A stretch of 64,000 bases of DNA from Siniperca chuatsi (Eukaryota > Chordata > Actinopteri > Centrarchiformes > Sinipercidae): the NCBI RefSeq assembly GCF_020085105.1, contig NC_058052.1:19175233-19239232 (forward strand), written 5' to 3'. The notes below the pieces were generated by a model. It was not told the origin of the DNA. It was given only the letters and a program-made list of their open reading frames with translations, and did no database searches. This document shows positions 46,501 through 59,600 of the stretch, piece after piece. The translations under genes were made by a program, and so were the position numbers. The first letter of the stretch is position 1; each line of letters opens with the position of its first letter.

Positions 46501-49500
46501 ATCCACTTCCTGTCCAGAGTGGCTGCTCACAGCCAATCAAATCACATGCCTGTGGAAAATCTGGCAACCATCTTTGGGCCTTGCATATTCCAGTAAGTTT
46601 CTGTTGTTAATGCCACATTCAAATCCTCTCCAGACCTGTACTGGGACACAAGGATCCTCCAGAGCAGACAGTTTAGTGACTTTAGTGACTGTATAACTTC
46701 AAGAAAGATTGTACTCCTGTATATACATTTTAAAATGTTGCTTTTCACATTGAAGAGAGCCACATCTGGAGAGATTTCTCTAAAAGTATGAACAAGAACA
46801 ATCTACAAACAAACAAATGAGAGAGCAAACATTCCCTTCACAATTACTGGAAGTGAATTATGTTATGCTCTCTCTTCAAGCTTGTCTTTGTCAGATCCAG
46901 ATGTAGAAAAAAATCCACTTTGTTTGTCATGAGAGCAAGCTACTGAGTGTCTGGCCCAATTCATCAGCCGTGTTCAGAATCGCATACTAACGTGCTACTC
47001 ATACCAAGTATGCCGTCAAATTGAGTATGTAGTGTGTTCCAACTGCATAGTATGTGGATTTTGTGTGTGAGAGAAATGTCCGGATGTATACTAGATTAGC
47101 AAGAATTTCTGAGTATGCGTTGTGAGCTTACTGCACATTCTCAACTGCCCCAAAATGCATTGCGTCTCTTCAGACTGCGCATCATGTGATGCAGTCACAT
47201 GATTGTCTTGCTTGAGTATGCTTCAACAGTCTGAACAGTCTGGTGGTATTGGCATACATAATCATTCATTTAGTAGGCTGTATGCAGTACATGAGTATGC
47301 AGTAGGCTCTACATTAGTATGCGATTAGTAGGTTGTGTGTCTTTTTCCACAGCTGCACCACTACTTTGGGGTGGAGTCGGGTTTGTCACCAAGGAAATGG
47401 GTGTGGACTGTGGTTGATAACGTAGAGCACGACACACAAAAAGGCAGACAGATGAAACAGAGGTCATCAGGATTTTGTCGGTTGCTTCTCCCCTCCTGTT
47501 TACAGTCCTCAGCTATCACTGTAAACAAACACAATCTCTAGGGAGACACACTTAGAATCAGACTTGTGTTTAGTTTATGCCACAGTGGAAAGGAATTATT
47601 AAATTCAGCCAACACCCTTTCAACTGTTCCCCCATCCCTTGATCTCCCAGTCTCATCTATGTCATCCCTGTCCCTTTCTCCGAAAGTTAAAGGCATGTCA
47701 GTGGAATGTGGTGTTAGTCACGCCATACAGTTCTGCATATGAGGGGAAAATGTCAGATGCTTATAGCTAGGGGAAGAAGAGTTAGTTAGGGAGTGTGGAG
47801 TTGGCAGCAGAGGCCTGGAAAAAGTTGGGGGTGGGTTTGGGTTGCGGTAGCTGCAGAGAGTTGGAGAGTGTGCCTTTTCCCTCTGGTTCCACAGGCATTA
47901 GAACAATAACAGTGGAACAGAGGAATTGTATAATGGTTTGAATGAAAGAGAATAGAGACTGAATGAGAGATACATGCTGCAAAAAATGTCCAGCTGAACA
48001 AAGCTACTATTTAGCCATTGTTGTTGTATAAGTACATTGTTGTTGTTTTGTTCCAAGATTTTAATAATAATGCTATCAATTTAAGATGAAATGAGTTGGT
48101 ATGACAGACATTGTAGCACATGTTCTTGCCTTAAAGCATGTGTGACAACTTTGGCAGCCCCCCCAAATAACTGCATATTTGTCATCTAAGCCTCTTCTAA
48201 CTAGCCTGTTGCCCTCATATGAATCTGTTATGTAATCCATGTGACAGGCTGCTCCTGTCCTGTCATTCCAATTGATCTGCCAGCCACGTAAACACATGTT
48301 TAATACTCATATTCTCTTCCCTGGGTGTGTGCTATGTTAACCTTTACCTAACCTGTATACATCGGATAAGAAGACCTAAAAAAACCCCAAAATGGATAAT
48401 GTCAACAACAGCATGGCATACTGAAAACAAATAGCAGCTTCCAGGTAAACATGTGAAGACTATTTTGGTCTGAGCTGGCGCTTACCTCCATATTGTGACC
48501 AGAAGCTGTACATATCTCTGAAGCTGTTTATTTTTGCCAGTGGAATATTTATTTGCGTGAGTGGTTTTGATTCACTTTATGCAATCTGAATGGTTAATGT
48601 CAGTTCACTGATGTGTATGCCCTTCCACTAGATGGAACCCTTTTCTTTTTTCTTACATATATTTTTATTGGAAACCGGTGTTATACAATGCCAAATACAA
48701 AGTACAAGTCTGTTTTCCGAAGTTGTTTTTCCCCCTTTTTTTGGTCTGTTAAAAAAGAAATAAAAGAACACCTTCCTCCAACCCCCACCAAGCCCAAACT
48801 CTCGAAAAGAAAACACACGCAAAAAACTAAATAAAATAAATAAAACACAGACAAAAAGTAAATAGAATAGAAATAAAATAGGGGAGGAAGTACAATAAGG
48901 ACACTCCGGGTGCTCATTTTAAAGAATGGATAAACTGAGAATCAGATGGGGTCTAGAGAGGTAAGAGTATTTACATATGAGATAATAGGCTGCCACCGTT
49001 TGTAGAAATTGGCACATGAACCTCCTAAGGAATATTTCACCTTTTCGAACAACAGAAAAGACATTAGTTCTGTTAGCCAGGATGTATTAGAAGGTGGATT
49101 TTTCCACTGAAACAGAATACATCTACAGGATATAAGTGAGGCAAAAGCAACAACATCAGAACATTTTTTAAAGAGATGGGATTGGGGTAAATTATACTTA
49201 ACCCGAAGATCATTAAAAGTGGCAAATGAGCCCTTTAAATATAAATCTGAGAAACGAGCCAGGCCTCTCTCTCTCGCCACAAAGTGAAAGCTGTATTTAA
49301 ATTAGAGGGAAGAAACAAGTGGTTATTACAAATGGGGCTGCATGGGGCGGGGCGGGGTGAGAAAGTTTGAAATGTTGCCTAATGGAACCATTTTCCATTA
49401 TGTTTGCCACAACACTTAACAGAGGATAATTTTGAATACATAGTACATGTGACATTGTGTTGTTGTTCCCCTATTTCTTCTTTATGCAGTGTTGCAGCAG

Positions 49501-52500
49501 GACCCAGGATGCTGGAGGAGCAGAGTGTGTGTAATGCCCTGTTGCTCCATCTTCTCCGGCATCAGAAGGTTCTCCTTTCAATCCCAGCCGAGGACACAGT
49601 GGCCTCCTCGATTGCCTCCTCCTCACCCCCTCCTCCTACTCTCTCTGCTTTTTCAGACTTTGAGGTGAACCATGTTTTTTTTTCTTCCCTTTGACAGAAA
49701 TTGTTACGTCATTGATTCAATTTCATGGTCTGTCTTTTTACACTTTTCGATCACATCAAGTACCGCAGTAAGGTATATCACAGCACTTACCAACAAACAG
49801 AACTATTTTATCTGCGGGGTCACAGTTATTCCAATCTTTGAACTCATGTACTATGTACAGGGTATCTGCAAGTCATGAAAAAGTGTTGAATTTCATTTAC
49901 AAAGGCCTTGAATATTTTTTCTTGCCTGCTGTTGACAGTAACATTATTTATAAATATTTTTTTTGTGTGTGGTTGCGGCCCATCGGGAGACATTATACAC
50001 CTTTCTAACTAAAAGTTGGATTGCTGCAACAGTGGATTGTGCATGCAGGAGGCTTTTAAATCCTTTTTTGTGGAGTTTCAGTCAGTGCCATTAGACCTGT
50101 AGCAAACACTGCTGCTACTGCTATCCACAGTAGCTATGGAGCTCATCAACTCATAATGGGCAAGTGTCAATTTTAGCAAAAACTTAAATGAACTTCAATT
50201 AATTATTTTGTAATAACCATCCAGCAATTGCCTTCCACTTATCTGGTCCAGGTTGTGTTAATTGATTAATTATATTATTAGGAATTAATGTTTTATATAG
50301 CTGGGAGGTCCTGACAAAAATGTGCTATAAATGTCAATAAATTCATACCCTTAATAAATAATTATAGGTCTTATTGTCACTACTGGCTTTCTGTCATTCT
50401 TTGACCAGTATGACCGTGAAAACAATATTAAATTGCATTCTATGTGGTGTTAGAAAGATCTTAAAAATTTAATTTGGTGAACACTGCAGAAACCCTGTAT
50501 ACAATTAATGTGGATACTGCAAAAAAACTGCTTTGAGGTTTTGTTATCTCTCTATAGTGATGTATGTGTGTATTCACTCTCGTTGTCCCTGGTAGGTCCG
50601 ACCCAGCAGCTGTCACTCAGAGCAGAGTAGTGTGGAGAGGGTGGAGGGTGAGACCACATCAGTCTCAGCGACCAGTGCTTTTAACCAAACAATAGGGATA
50701 CAATCCCAACTCAACAGGTACTGTCATCATCTTAGCATCAATAACTTTGTAACTGCACATGCAGCTGTTTTAAAACTGTTTTTTCTGCCTTAACCACAGT
50801 TAAACTATCAGTGGACGTTCATGTGGTGTGTGAATATACACAAGCCTCTCCCTTTATATATCTTGTCCTGGGGGAATAATTAGGACCTGTCCTTTTTCCC
50901 TGTAGCATTTCACTCTATATTCAGCATCATTTAGTCAGTTGTCAGGTTGATGGTAGTATCATTGGTGATAAGGCTGAGACGTCATTCGCAGGGAATTAAG
51001 GCCAACCTCTGGAGGTCTATTGCACTCTGCTCGTGGAAGTCACAAAGATGTCAAACTGTGTCGCTTTGTTTTATCATTGTTAGACAGTCCCACTTCTCTG
51101 AAAACTACAGCTTTTTATTAGTATTAATATTTTCATTAGATGTGCTTCCATGGAGAAGGGAAAATCTAATCAAAGAACTTCACTGCTGTTTTTGACACGA
51201 GTTCTCTATCAAGCTTATGATATATTTCAGTTCTTTAGGTATTATTTGATGTCTCCCTACCTCAGGTTTATGAAAAAGCTTATAAACGCTCAATAGAACA
51301 TAGAAGCCATTGGATGATGCTTGTATTACCATTATCTACAATTATCCAATAACCAAAAATGAGATTCTGGATTCTGGATTTCAGTGCTGCAACGTGGTCC
51401 TTCCAACAGCTTTAGTTAAAGTTAAGTTTCAGACAGGCCTAATGAGATGTTACAAAAAGGAGTAGTAGACAAATTTATGATAATCAGATATTGAAGACTA
51501 TTAGATTACAGGTTAGTTATTCATTCAGTAGCCTAAGGATATTTGATTTCTCTTCACTGATAATATCATGGTCAGTAGAGGCAGGTGACAAGTTGCTGAA
51601 AAAAAAACTTACTTTAAAGGCAGTAGGCCACACACTGTTGGCTACAGAGCAACACCTCCCTACAGCAACTGTGACACCCAGTATCTGTAGTCAACAGGAA
51701 AAATTGTGGTTGCTTGTACAGCTGACTGGCCTTTCAGTCTAATGGCAAGTAAAAATAGCATCACAGTTTTGCTGCTTGAAGGAGCAGAGAAGTGGAACAA
51801 TGGCAAATTGGTCCCCCAGACACAATCTACATACTTGACAGCCATCTGATTGTGGGGAACTTTCCCTACTCAAAACTTGGAGGCTACTGTGCTATTTTCT
51901 ATTTTAAAATTGTGAATGGGGGTTGCAGCAAGGTTGCAAAACAGGCATTAAATTACATTTATGTATCTTCTATTTTTGTCTGCCCCTAGTCAGCATGTGA
52001 CATGGCATTCACGTGCACTTGCTAATTTTGTAGCTGTCACCCATGTATGTGAGTATAGTTGTGTGTCTGGTATCTTAATTTGTCTCTGTGTGTGGATGGG
52101 AGTTCTGCTTGAAGCTAATGGAGATAAAAAGACTTTATTCTTCTCACTTTAAGCAGACATGCGTTGTGGTTCTGTTTACTTTGTGATGAAAAAGATCTGC
52201 CCTCAGTGGAATTCTGGTTAATGAAGATGTTATTTGAAAACAAGCATGAGGTAATACTAATAAAATCCTTGTGGACTAAAGGCAAAATGAGATATGAAGG
52301 TCACAGAAGTATTCAAAGGCAGCAGCATTGCAGCCAGATGTCAGACTGGCCAGACTGTAATTAAACTATCCACATGTGTCAGTTTGAGGAGGAGTTATCA
52401 CTCAATCCAGCTGACTGAATGACTGTTTTCGTCCTCAGTTTGCCCTCACCCTGTTTAATAAAACCAGACACTGAGGCTATATCACCATGTAGCCCAGAGC

Positions 52501-53605
52501 AAGAAAAGGTTCATCTTTATAGAATGTGGAGTTCTTATCTAGGCTTTAGGCACCCTCTGTGGGCGCATCATCTCAGGTCATTTCATACAACATGGACACA
52601 TGTGGACACTCCTACACACACACCTACAGATATTAAATTCTAAGATTTGAAATCTGTCACACCTGCTGAGGAGTGCCAAGCTTCATACCATGCCGGTTTT
52701 GTGTGTTCTCACCACTTCTAAGTGTTTGGTTTTTTTTAGCACTCATAGGGCAAACAAATATCAATAATTTTTCATCTAACAGCTTCCCACTCTCATCTGT
52801 TTAGCAGGGATACGATGCTGCATCAATTCAGTCTGTCTTTCATCTAGATCTAATGTATTGTCTGAAAGGCACACAGCTTTTCCTCTTTCTTTGTTAGTCC
52901 AAGTCCTGTTTCCTCAACTAAATGAGGGGGTCCAGATCAAATAACTACAGTAAATGTTGGGGTGTGAAAATGTATTTTGTTCTTGTATTTATTTATTACC
53001 CTCATGAAAAGAGCAGCACCACAGGATCCAGAACAATTAGCCACATTTCTCATGGTTCCTTTGTTAAAAATTTTTGGTTTATTTGGCATAAAGAATGGGG
53101 CTTTTTCAGTTATTTCCTTCTGCATGTCAGACTGGGATTTGTCACTGGGATGTTGTGCTTTCTCCAAACATGTCTAGCATTTGCATGCTGTTCCATCTGG
53201 CCTTGTCTGGACCTCTATGCTTCCCACTAACGTCACAGTCCATATTGACTCCAGTCTAATTATACCTACAAAGGGTTTGATTTCAAAACAAGTGTCTGTT
53301 TTCTGTCTCTTATCAGTTACACGAGATAAACGATTTCAAAAACGAAAGAAAGAAGAAGAAGAAAAAGGACAGAGGGTTTTCAATAAGCTAATTACTTGAA
53401 TATTATTTTACAATAAATGTCCTGATGTGTTTGACTGTATGCAGTTGTGTGCAATTTGTGTGTGCTTTCTTGTCTCAGCCTCTCTGGCCTATTTCCACCT
53501 ACATTACTGTGCTAGAACTGGCATTATTGACCCCAAATATGACTTAAGTGCTGTTGTATGTGAGTGTATATCTGTGTCTGCGTGTATGTGCGCTTGTATG
53601 TAAGT

Positions 53606-53636
<31 letters not shown>

Positions 53637-56600
53637 AGAGCACGGGTAATTGAAGGGGGTGGGTCAGCTCTCTGCCTCCGGGTGTCACTCGTGTTGTTGA
53701 CCATCAAGTACTCAACATCTGTGCTCTCCTTTCTTTATGTCTTTGGCTTTCTCCGTCCCTCCAAAGCAGCAAGCTGTTCACTGTCTCATGTAGTGCTAGA
53801 CTGCTGTGAATTTAGACGTTTTGGCAAAGGATGTTTTCTTGTCTCATCTGCTTCAGCATCAGTGACAACAACCATGGGTCTTCAGTCCTCCACAAGTGAG
53901 TGAGATAATGCAAGGCGGACCCAGAAGAGAAATGCAGTTGTTTTATAGCAGGGGTCAATTATGTATAGAACTATTCTTATCATGCTGTTATGTACCAAAA
54001 AAGAAATATGTGGTTTGAGAAGCAGGGGCTAATTTGTGCATCTCTTTATAGTGTTTACTTTACCCTTACTGTTGTCTGCAGTTTTTGTCCATCTCTCCTA
54101 GTTATCTATGCAAAGTTGGGTTTGTTTTTGCTACGTCTGACCAAGCCCTGTTAAGAGGAAGGATGTTTGAGGAAGGGAAACTTGAAGCAGAAAAGTAATT
54201 CATGTTCATAATGCAGGCTGCTGTCTGCTTGGCTGACTCTTTGAGCTATCATTAGTGTCTTGCTGCTGCTGTACTGACCCATCTGCTGTAGGTTACAGCT
54301 CTGGAGTCAAATACCGCTTTAAGCAAGTACGTGACCGATGGGCCGTTTTTGGTTCACCTCTCGGCAAATCAGTTGTGCTTGTTTTTGCTGGGAGCAGCTC
54401 ATTAGAGCTTCATGAGACGTGTCATAGTGAAGCATTAGATTAAGCACTGCTGATTCGTGACCTGCTGGATGTTTGTTTTCCAAACTACCTGGTAGTTTTA
54501 GATTTTACATGTACTGTGTTCCTCTAACGTAACATCTATCTATCTCAGTTTTATTCTAGTGCTATTTTCAAAATATTTGTTTAATATTCTACTGATTTCT
54601 TTTATGTCTCCAAGTCTATCTTTCAGCATCTTTGTGTCTTTAGAAAAGTTCCTTGTTATTCTTGATATCCCCCTTCTTCGCTCTCTCTAACTGTTTTCCT
54701 CTTCTCTCTTTCTTTTTGCCATTTTCACTTTTTCGGTAACACTTTCTCATAAGGCACCCTTTGTAAAGCGTTTATACATTGTAACTCATTGTATTGTAAA
54801 TTGTATTAATGGTTAATAAATATTTTACTAATGCTTTAAAGATCAGAAACAAACCATGAATAAAAAACATATTTTGGGTTGCCAGGTTGTGAAAATCCCT
54901 TTGTATTTATTCTCCTCCAGTGTGACATTTGCTTTTAAAAATTGGACACTATCTTTTTAGCTCTTTGTTTGTCAGTAAGACCTCTGCAATGGACTGTTCA
55001 ACCACTGGACTTCTGGATAAAAGGGCCACAGAGCATCTGGACCATTATCAATTTATTAAGAATTTATCAACAAACTTGATGAATTATGAGAATCCTATAA
55101 AGGACTTTATCAAAATGTGTAGCTGCAGAATAGTAGTTCTTATTATAATTCCTTCTTACTGATCTATTAAACATTGGTAAGTGATTAGTGAGTAATTTAT
55201 AAACATTTTATAAAAGATGCCTCATTAGAAAGTGGCATTTCCTTTTCTCCTCATCTCCTCCTGTGTGTGCACCCCTCTGTCTATCTCACTCTATCTCTCT
55301 GTCTGTCTCACCATAGTCCTGACACACTGCCGCAGGGTTGTGAAACCAACTCTGACGTCAGCACTGACATTCAGAAGCTGATTCCAGACCAGGAGGCTTT
55401 GGAGGAGAGCAGTGACAGTTCAGAGGCAGGCTGTGTGCCCTCCTGCCCCACTGACCCAGGGCCAGAGCAACATTCGCTAAAAAGCAGACCATCTCAAAGC
55501 ACCCAGGGGGAGCCACCAGAGTTGGAGTGTACCACACAAGGGTGAGCCTTTCTTCCGTTTTGTCTTTCCTTTTTTCACAAACGGATGATGTTTTCACCTT
55601 AAATGATTTGAGAAGGTGACAGCAGTGTCGTACCTTTTCACATCATTTTGAGAAGATAAGAAACATTTGCCCCTTTACTTCATCCTCTCTGCCTTTCTCA
55701 AAACTACATCATCATAAAGCTACAATACATTTTCATTGATACAACATGAATGAGTGTTTCTTTATCAGCAGGACCTTTTCACAATACAAGATGCCACCAT
55801 TCACCTCCACATCAAAGGAAAAAAAGGAAGAAGTAGATGAGGTACAGAATAGAAGGGCACCTTCCTCACCCATCAGAGATGACTGTTCAACGGTGTGCAT
55901 TGTTGATTTTTTTGCTCTCATATTCTTAGTTTTTTGTTTTCTTTCACATTTTTCTTTCTTCTTCCTTTCTCTTCCCTTCTTGAGCCCATTAAACGGTGTG
56001 TCCAGCTGTTAGCACTCAACATCTCTCTGTGAATATCATTCAGCGACAACTATTTCTATGGTCTTTGACATTTCTTTCTAGATTTATAAAAATGTGGGAA
56101 ATAAAATAAAAAGTACCGTCAGCTGCTGCTTCCTGCATGTGCTGCAAAATACATTCTGTGGAGTGTGTAGTGTTAAATGAAGTATCAAAGCACAATTATG
56201 CTTTTTAATGTTTAAAGTGGAACATCTTTTAGCTCATATTGGCAGTGGAAGGTTAAATGACATGGAGTTAATTGTTTTTCAGGCTTCCACAGATGCAGGG
56301 CAGACATCATCTATTTCAGACTGCTGCATAGTGAATAAATTACAGAAAAAAACCCAAACACAGATGCAGCACACACACAGGTGAGAAATACATTTCTGCA
56401 CGAAGACTACACAAGATTACATTTTGTTGCAGTTGTGTTTTCCTCCTTTGTTTCTGCTTTGTACCGTTTTTATAGCAGCAAATATTTGTTCATTGGTCTT
56501 GACAGGAAAACATCCAAGTGGAACAAAAATCCCTAAATTCACAGTTTCTTAAATCAGCTATTTAAAATTGTTGTTGTGTTAGTAGTTTTGGAGCAGTTAA

Positions 56601-59600
56601 AGCATATCAGATTTAATTTATCTGATTTCTTTGGATGCTACAGTTGTTTTTGTCCCCCTCCACTCCGGCTTGGTTCCTCTCGGTTCAGCTCATCTCTCAG
56701 CCCTGCAGCCAGTTGAGAAGTAGGTTATCGAAACAGTGTGCTGCTCACAGTCATGGTTTTGATATGATTCCAGTCCAAATAACACTGACTTGCCACGGGG
56801 GCTCACATGGAGCTGACCAACTAGCTACAGTAGGCTGACCTAGTATGGTGGCATGCTGACTTTTTGTTTGCGCTGCCTCCACAGAGCCACAGGACAGGTC
56901 ATCTGAGTTAAGCCATAACCTTAATGGCAGTGCCAGATGACCGTCTGACCTCAAAGCTACACACAGCGCTGGCCATCCTGCCTGTGAGCAGGTTTGATAC
57001 AGTATTGATAATGAATACAGACACAGAGCACAATGTCTAATAAAGTCACATGGACTGTGAACCAGAGGGAGAAGCAGCGTTGTAGAGTTTATTGTTCTTT
57101 ACTTATACGTAATGTGATTTTATTGTATTTGCCTGTTGTTGACAGAATTTTGTTTTTCAGCATGCTGTGCTGCATGGAGTACACGACAGAAGACAAAAGC
57201 ACAGTGTCTGAGTGGAAGGTAAACAGGCTGCCTTCTCCAAATCATTTCCACAGGCTCCCATTTAATTACAAGCCAGTGAGGATCATTCTGTCATAGCCAG
57301 TACTAAGAGTTGTAGCCTTAGGCTTGTGAGCTAGCAAAATGAAATGCACTAATGCACATAATAAGTTAGTTCACCTAATATTTTAGATAAAAAACAAGTT
57401 AAAAGTGATATGAATGCTTGGTTTAATTCCACAGCACAGGCAGAGGAAAAAGTGAACGTGTTCAACAGTTGTGTTGCTAGTCTTCATTGACACCAGGACT
57501 GACAAACAACAGGGTTACCAAAGATTTTGTTTAGCAGTAGCTAACGAAATACACTCGGGATGCCCTTTTTAGGTTTTGAGGGTCACACAGCTGGATGATG
57601 ATAACAATGAAGGTAATTGCTATCCAACCTGGACCAATGATTTACTTTCAAAGTGAGTTTAACTTGAAAATCTTAACTGTCGATGAAAAACTAACTGGGT
57701 CTGTTGAAAACAATAAAAGAAATTCATTATCTCTCTATATGTGTCATTGTAACCTACATTTTTGCATGTTCATGGCTGTGTGGCCACGCTGGCATGTGTC
57801 ATTAAGTGGGCTTCGGGAATGAGACTTTCATCAGTGCGTATGCTGTCTTTTCCTTCAGGGGAGAAGAGGAGGAGGATGCAATGATTGCAGAGGCAGGAAC
57901 AACAGCTATGACGTAAGTTCTCCTTCCCCACAGTCTTTTTAGATACACAAATTAACACTGTCTTTAGGATGAGGGTATCTATGACAACAGTACTGCCGAT
58001 ACCTCCAGTGTGTGTTTATTTGCATGTGTGTTTGTGTGCACACCTGTATGTGTATTGCTAGGTGTGAGCGTGCTTGCCTGTGGGTGTTTTGCTTCAGTAA
58101 TAACAGCCCCAGTCCTTCCCCCTCCCTTCCATCCTTCCACCTCCTCTGTGTGACGCACAAAGCAGTGTTGTTTTTTTATGAATGAACAGCCGAGGAGGGT
58201 GCTGTTGTTGATGAGGATGATGTCAAAGCACCTAAATGAACAAAAAAAGCCCCAAAGCAAACTGCATTCTATTTCAACCTGAACCCAGAATTTTTTTGGT
58301 GCAGCTCAATTACAAATTTGAGGTAAACCGTTACGTGACTCCCCGCATCTCCATCAAATAGACTCCTTAGCTCAGTCTGACAACGTTGCCGTGGAAACGC
58401 CTCGTCATATACAGTACCTCTCTCCTCCCTTGCACACACACCCACACTACACCCACCGACATGAGCGGTATTCCCGCCACCCCCCTTCTTCCGTGCATGA
58501 TGAATAATCCATGTGGAGGCAGTTCAGCAGCAGAAGTGCCGGGAATGCTGGTCAGAAGGAAAACCATGTGGATTTAGGGATTCTCTTTAGGGGGCAAGCT
58601 ATACTCTCGTACACTCACACACCCACAAGCACGCGGATCAGGTGATCTGGGAATCACAGCGATACTGCTAATGGAATTACAGCGTGTTGCTCATCAGGGA
58701 TCCCACGCTGGATGCTGATGCACGTTAGGAATCTAACTCACTGATTGAATGCCTAGCAGGCTGACTAGTTTCTAGTCGCATAGAGACCCGAGGAGAGCTA
58801 CAGCAGATGAAAGTCGGTTTTTGCATTACTGAAAACACGTACCACCTCACCGATCTGCTGCTTGTAATGACCATTTCTATCTGCTTTTGTAACTGACTGG
58901 GAGCCTTGGAAGATCAAAGATTTGTCTTTGTTTTTTGAGAAGTTTGTTCCTCGTACTTCAGCCACCCCCGAAAGCAACCTGCTCATAGAGCTGTATTCTG
59001 CCTTTTGACTCATTCCTTTCTCAGAAAGACAAGGCAACCACTCATCTCACCTCATCCTGCAACTCTCTGCCCAACCACGCTTCAGCGCCAGAATATTTCT
59101 TTTCATAGGAGAGCGTTAAATGGTTTTACAGGACTTCTCAAAATTCCTGAGCAGCATGTGAAACGCTGAAGACTCCCTCCACACAAACTACGACACGTCT
59201 TTCTGACTTCTCCTGTCCCTGCCCGTCTGCATCCCTGAAGCCATGTTCTGCTTCTGTTTCCAGAGCCCCTCCCTCAAGCTACAAGCCCTGGAGGCTGACT
59301 TGGGACCCCTAGAAACACCAGTAGACCCCCAAGCTCAGGATAATCTACCTGCCCAGCAACAGCCTCTTTCTACTCAAGAGCAGAACCTGTATTTGACCCA
59401 CAAGCTGCTCCTTCACTTGCCACAGTCACCAGCAGCTCAGGATCAGCACACGGTTGACTCATCACGGCCCGGTAAGACAATGGCAATGAAGTGCTGATAT
59501 ACTGTGATGCTAATGTTCAAGTCTCTGACCTTCCGATGTTAAATATTTATTCGGGGCAAAGAGGAAATTGATGCAGAAGTTGTAAAAGCCCACTGGCAAT

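Noticed and set aside
47348..47541. Frame [18 protein letters not shown] after a splice acceptor
   Set aside because: Lies between two RhoGAP exons whose phases already match; no donor in the right phase.
52438..52508. Exon-like stretch [20 protein letters not shown] after a good acceptor
   Set aside because: Donor is poor (gttcat) and its outgoing phase fits no downstream exon.
57573..57612. 40-nt exon-like unit [13 protein letters not shown]
   Set aside because: Leaves in phase 1, which leads to a stop or a wrong phase for exon 59264.
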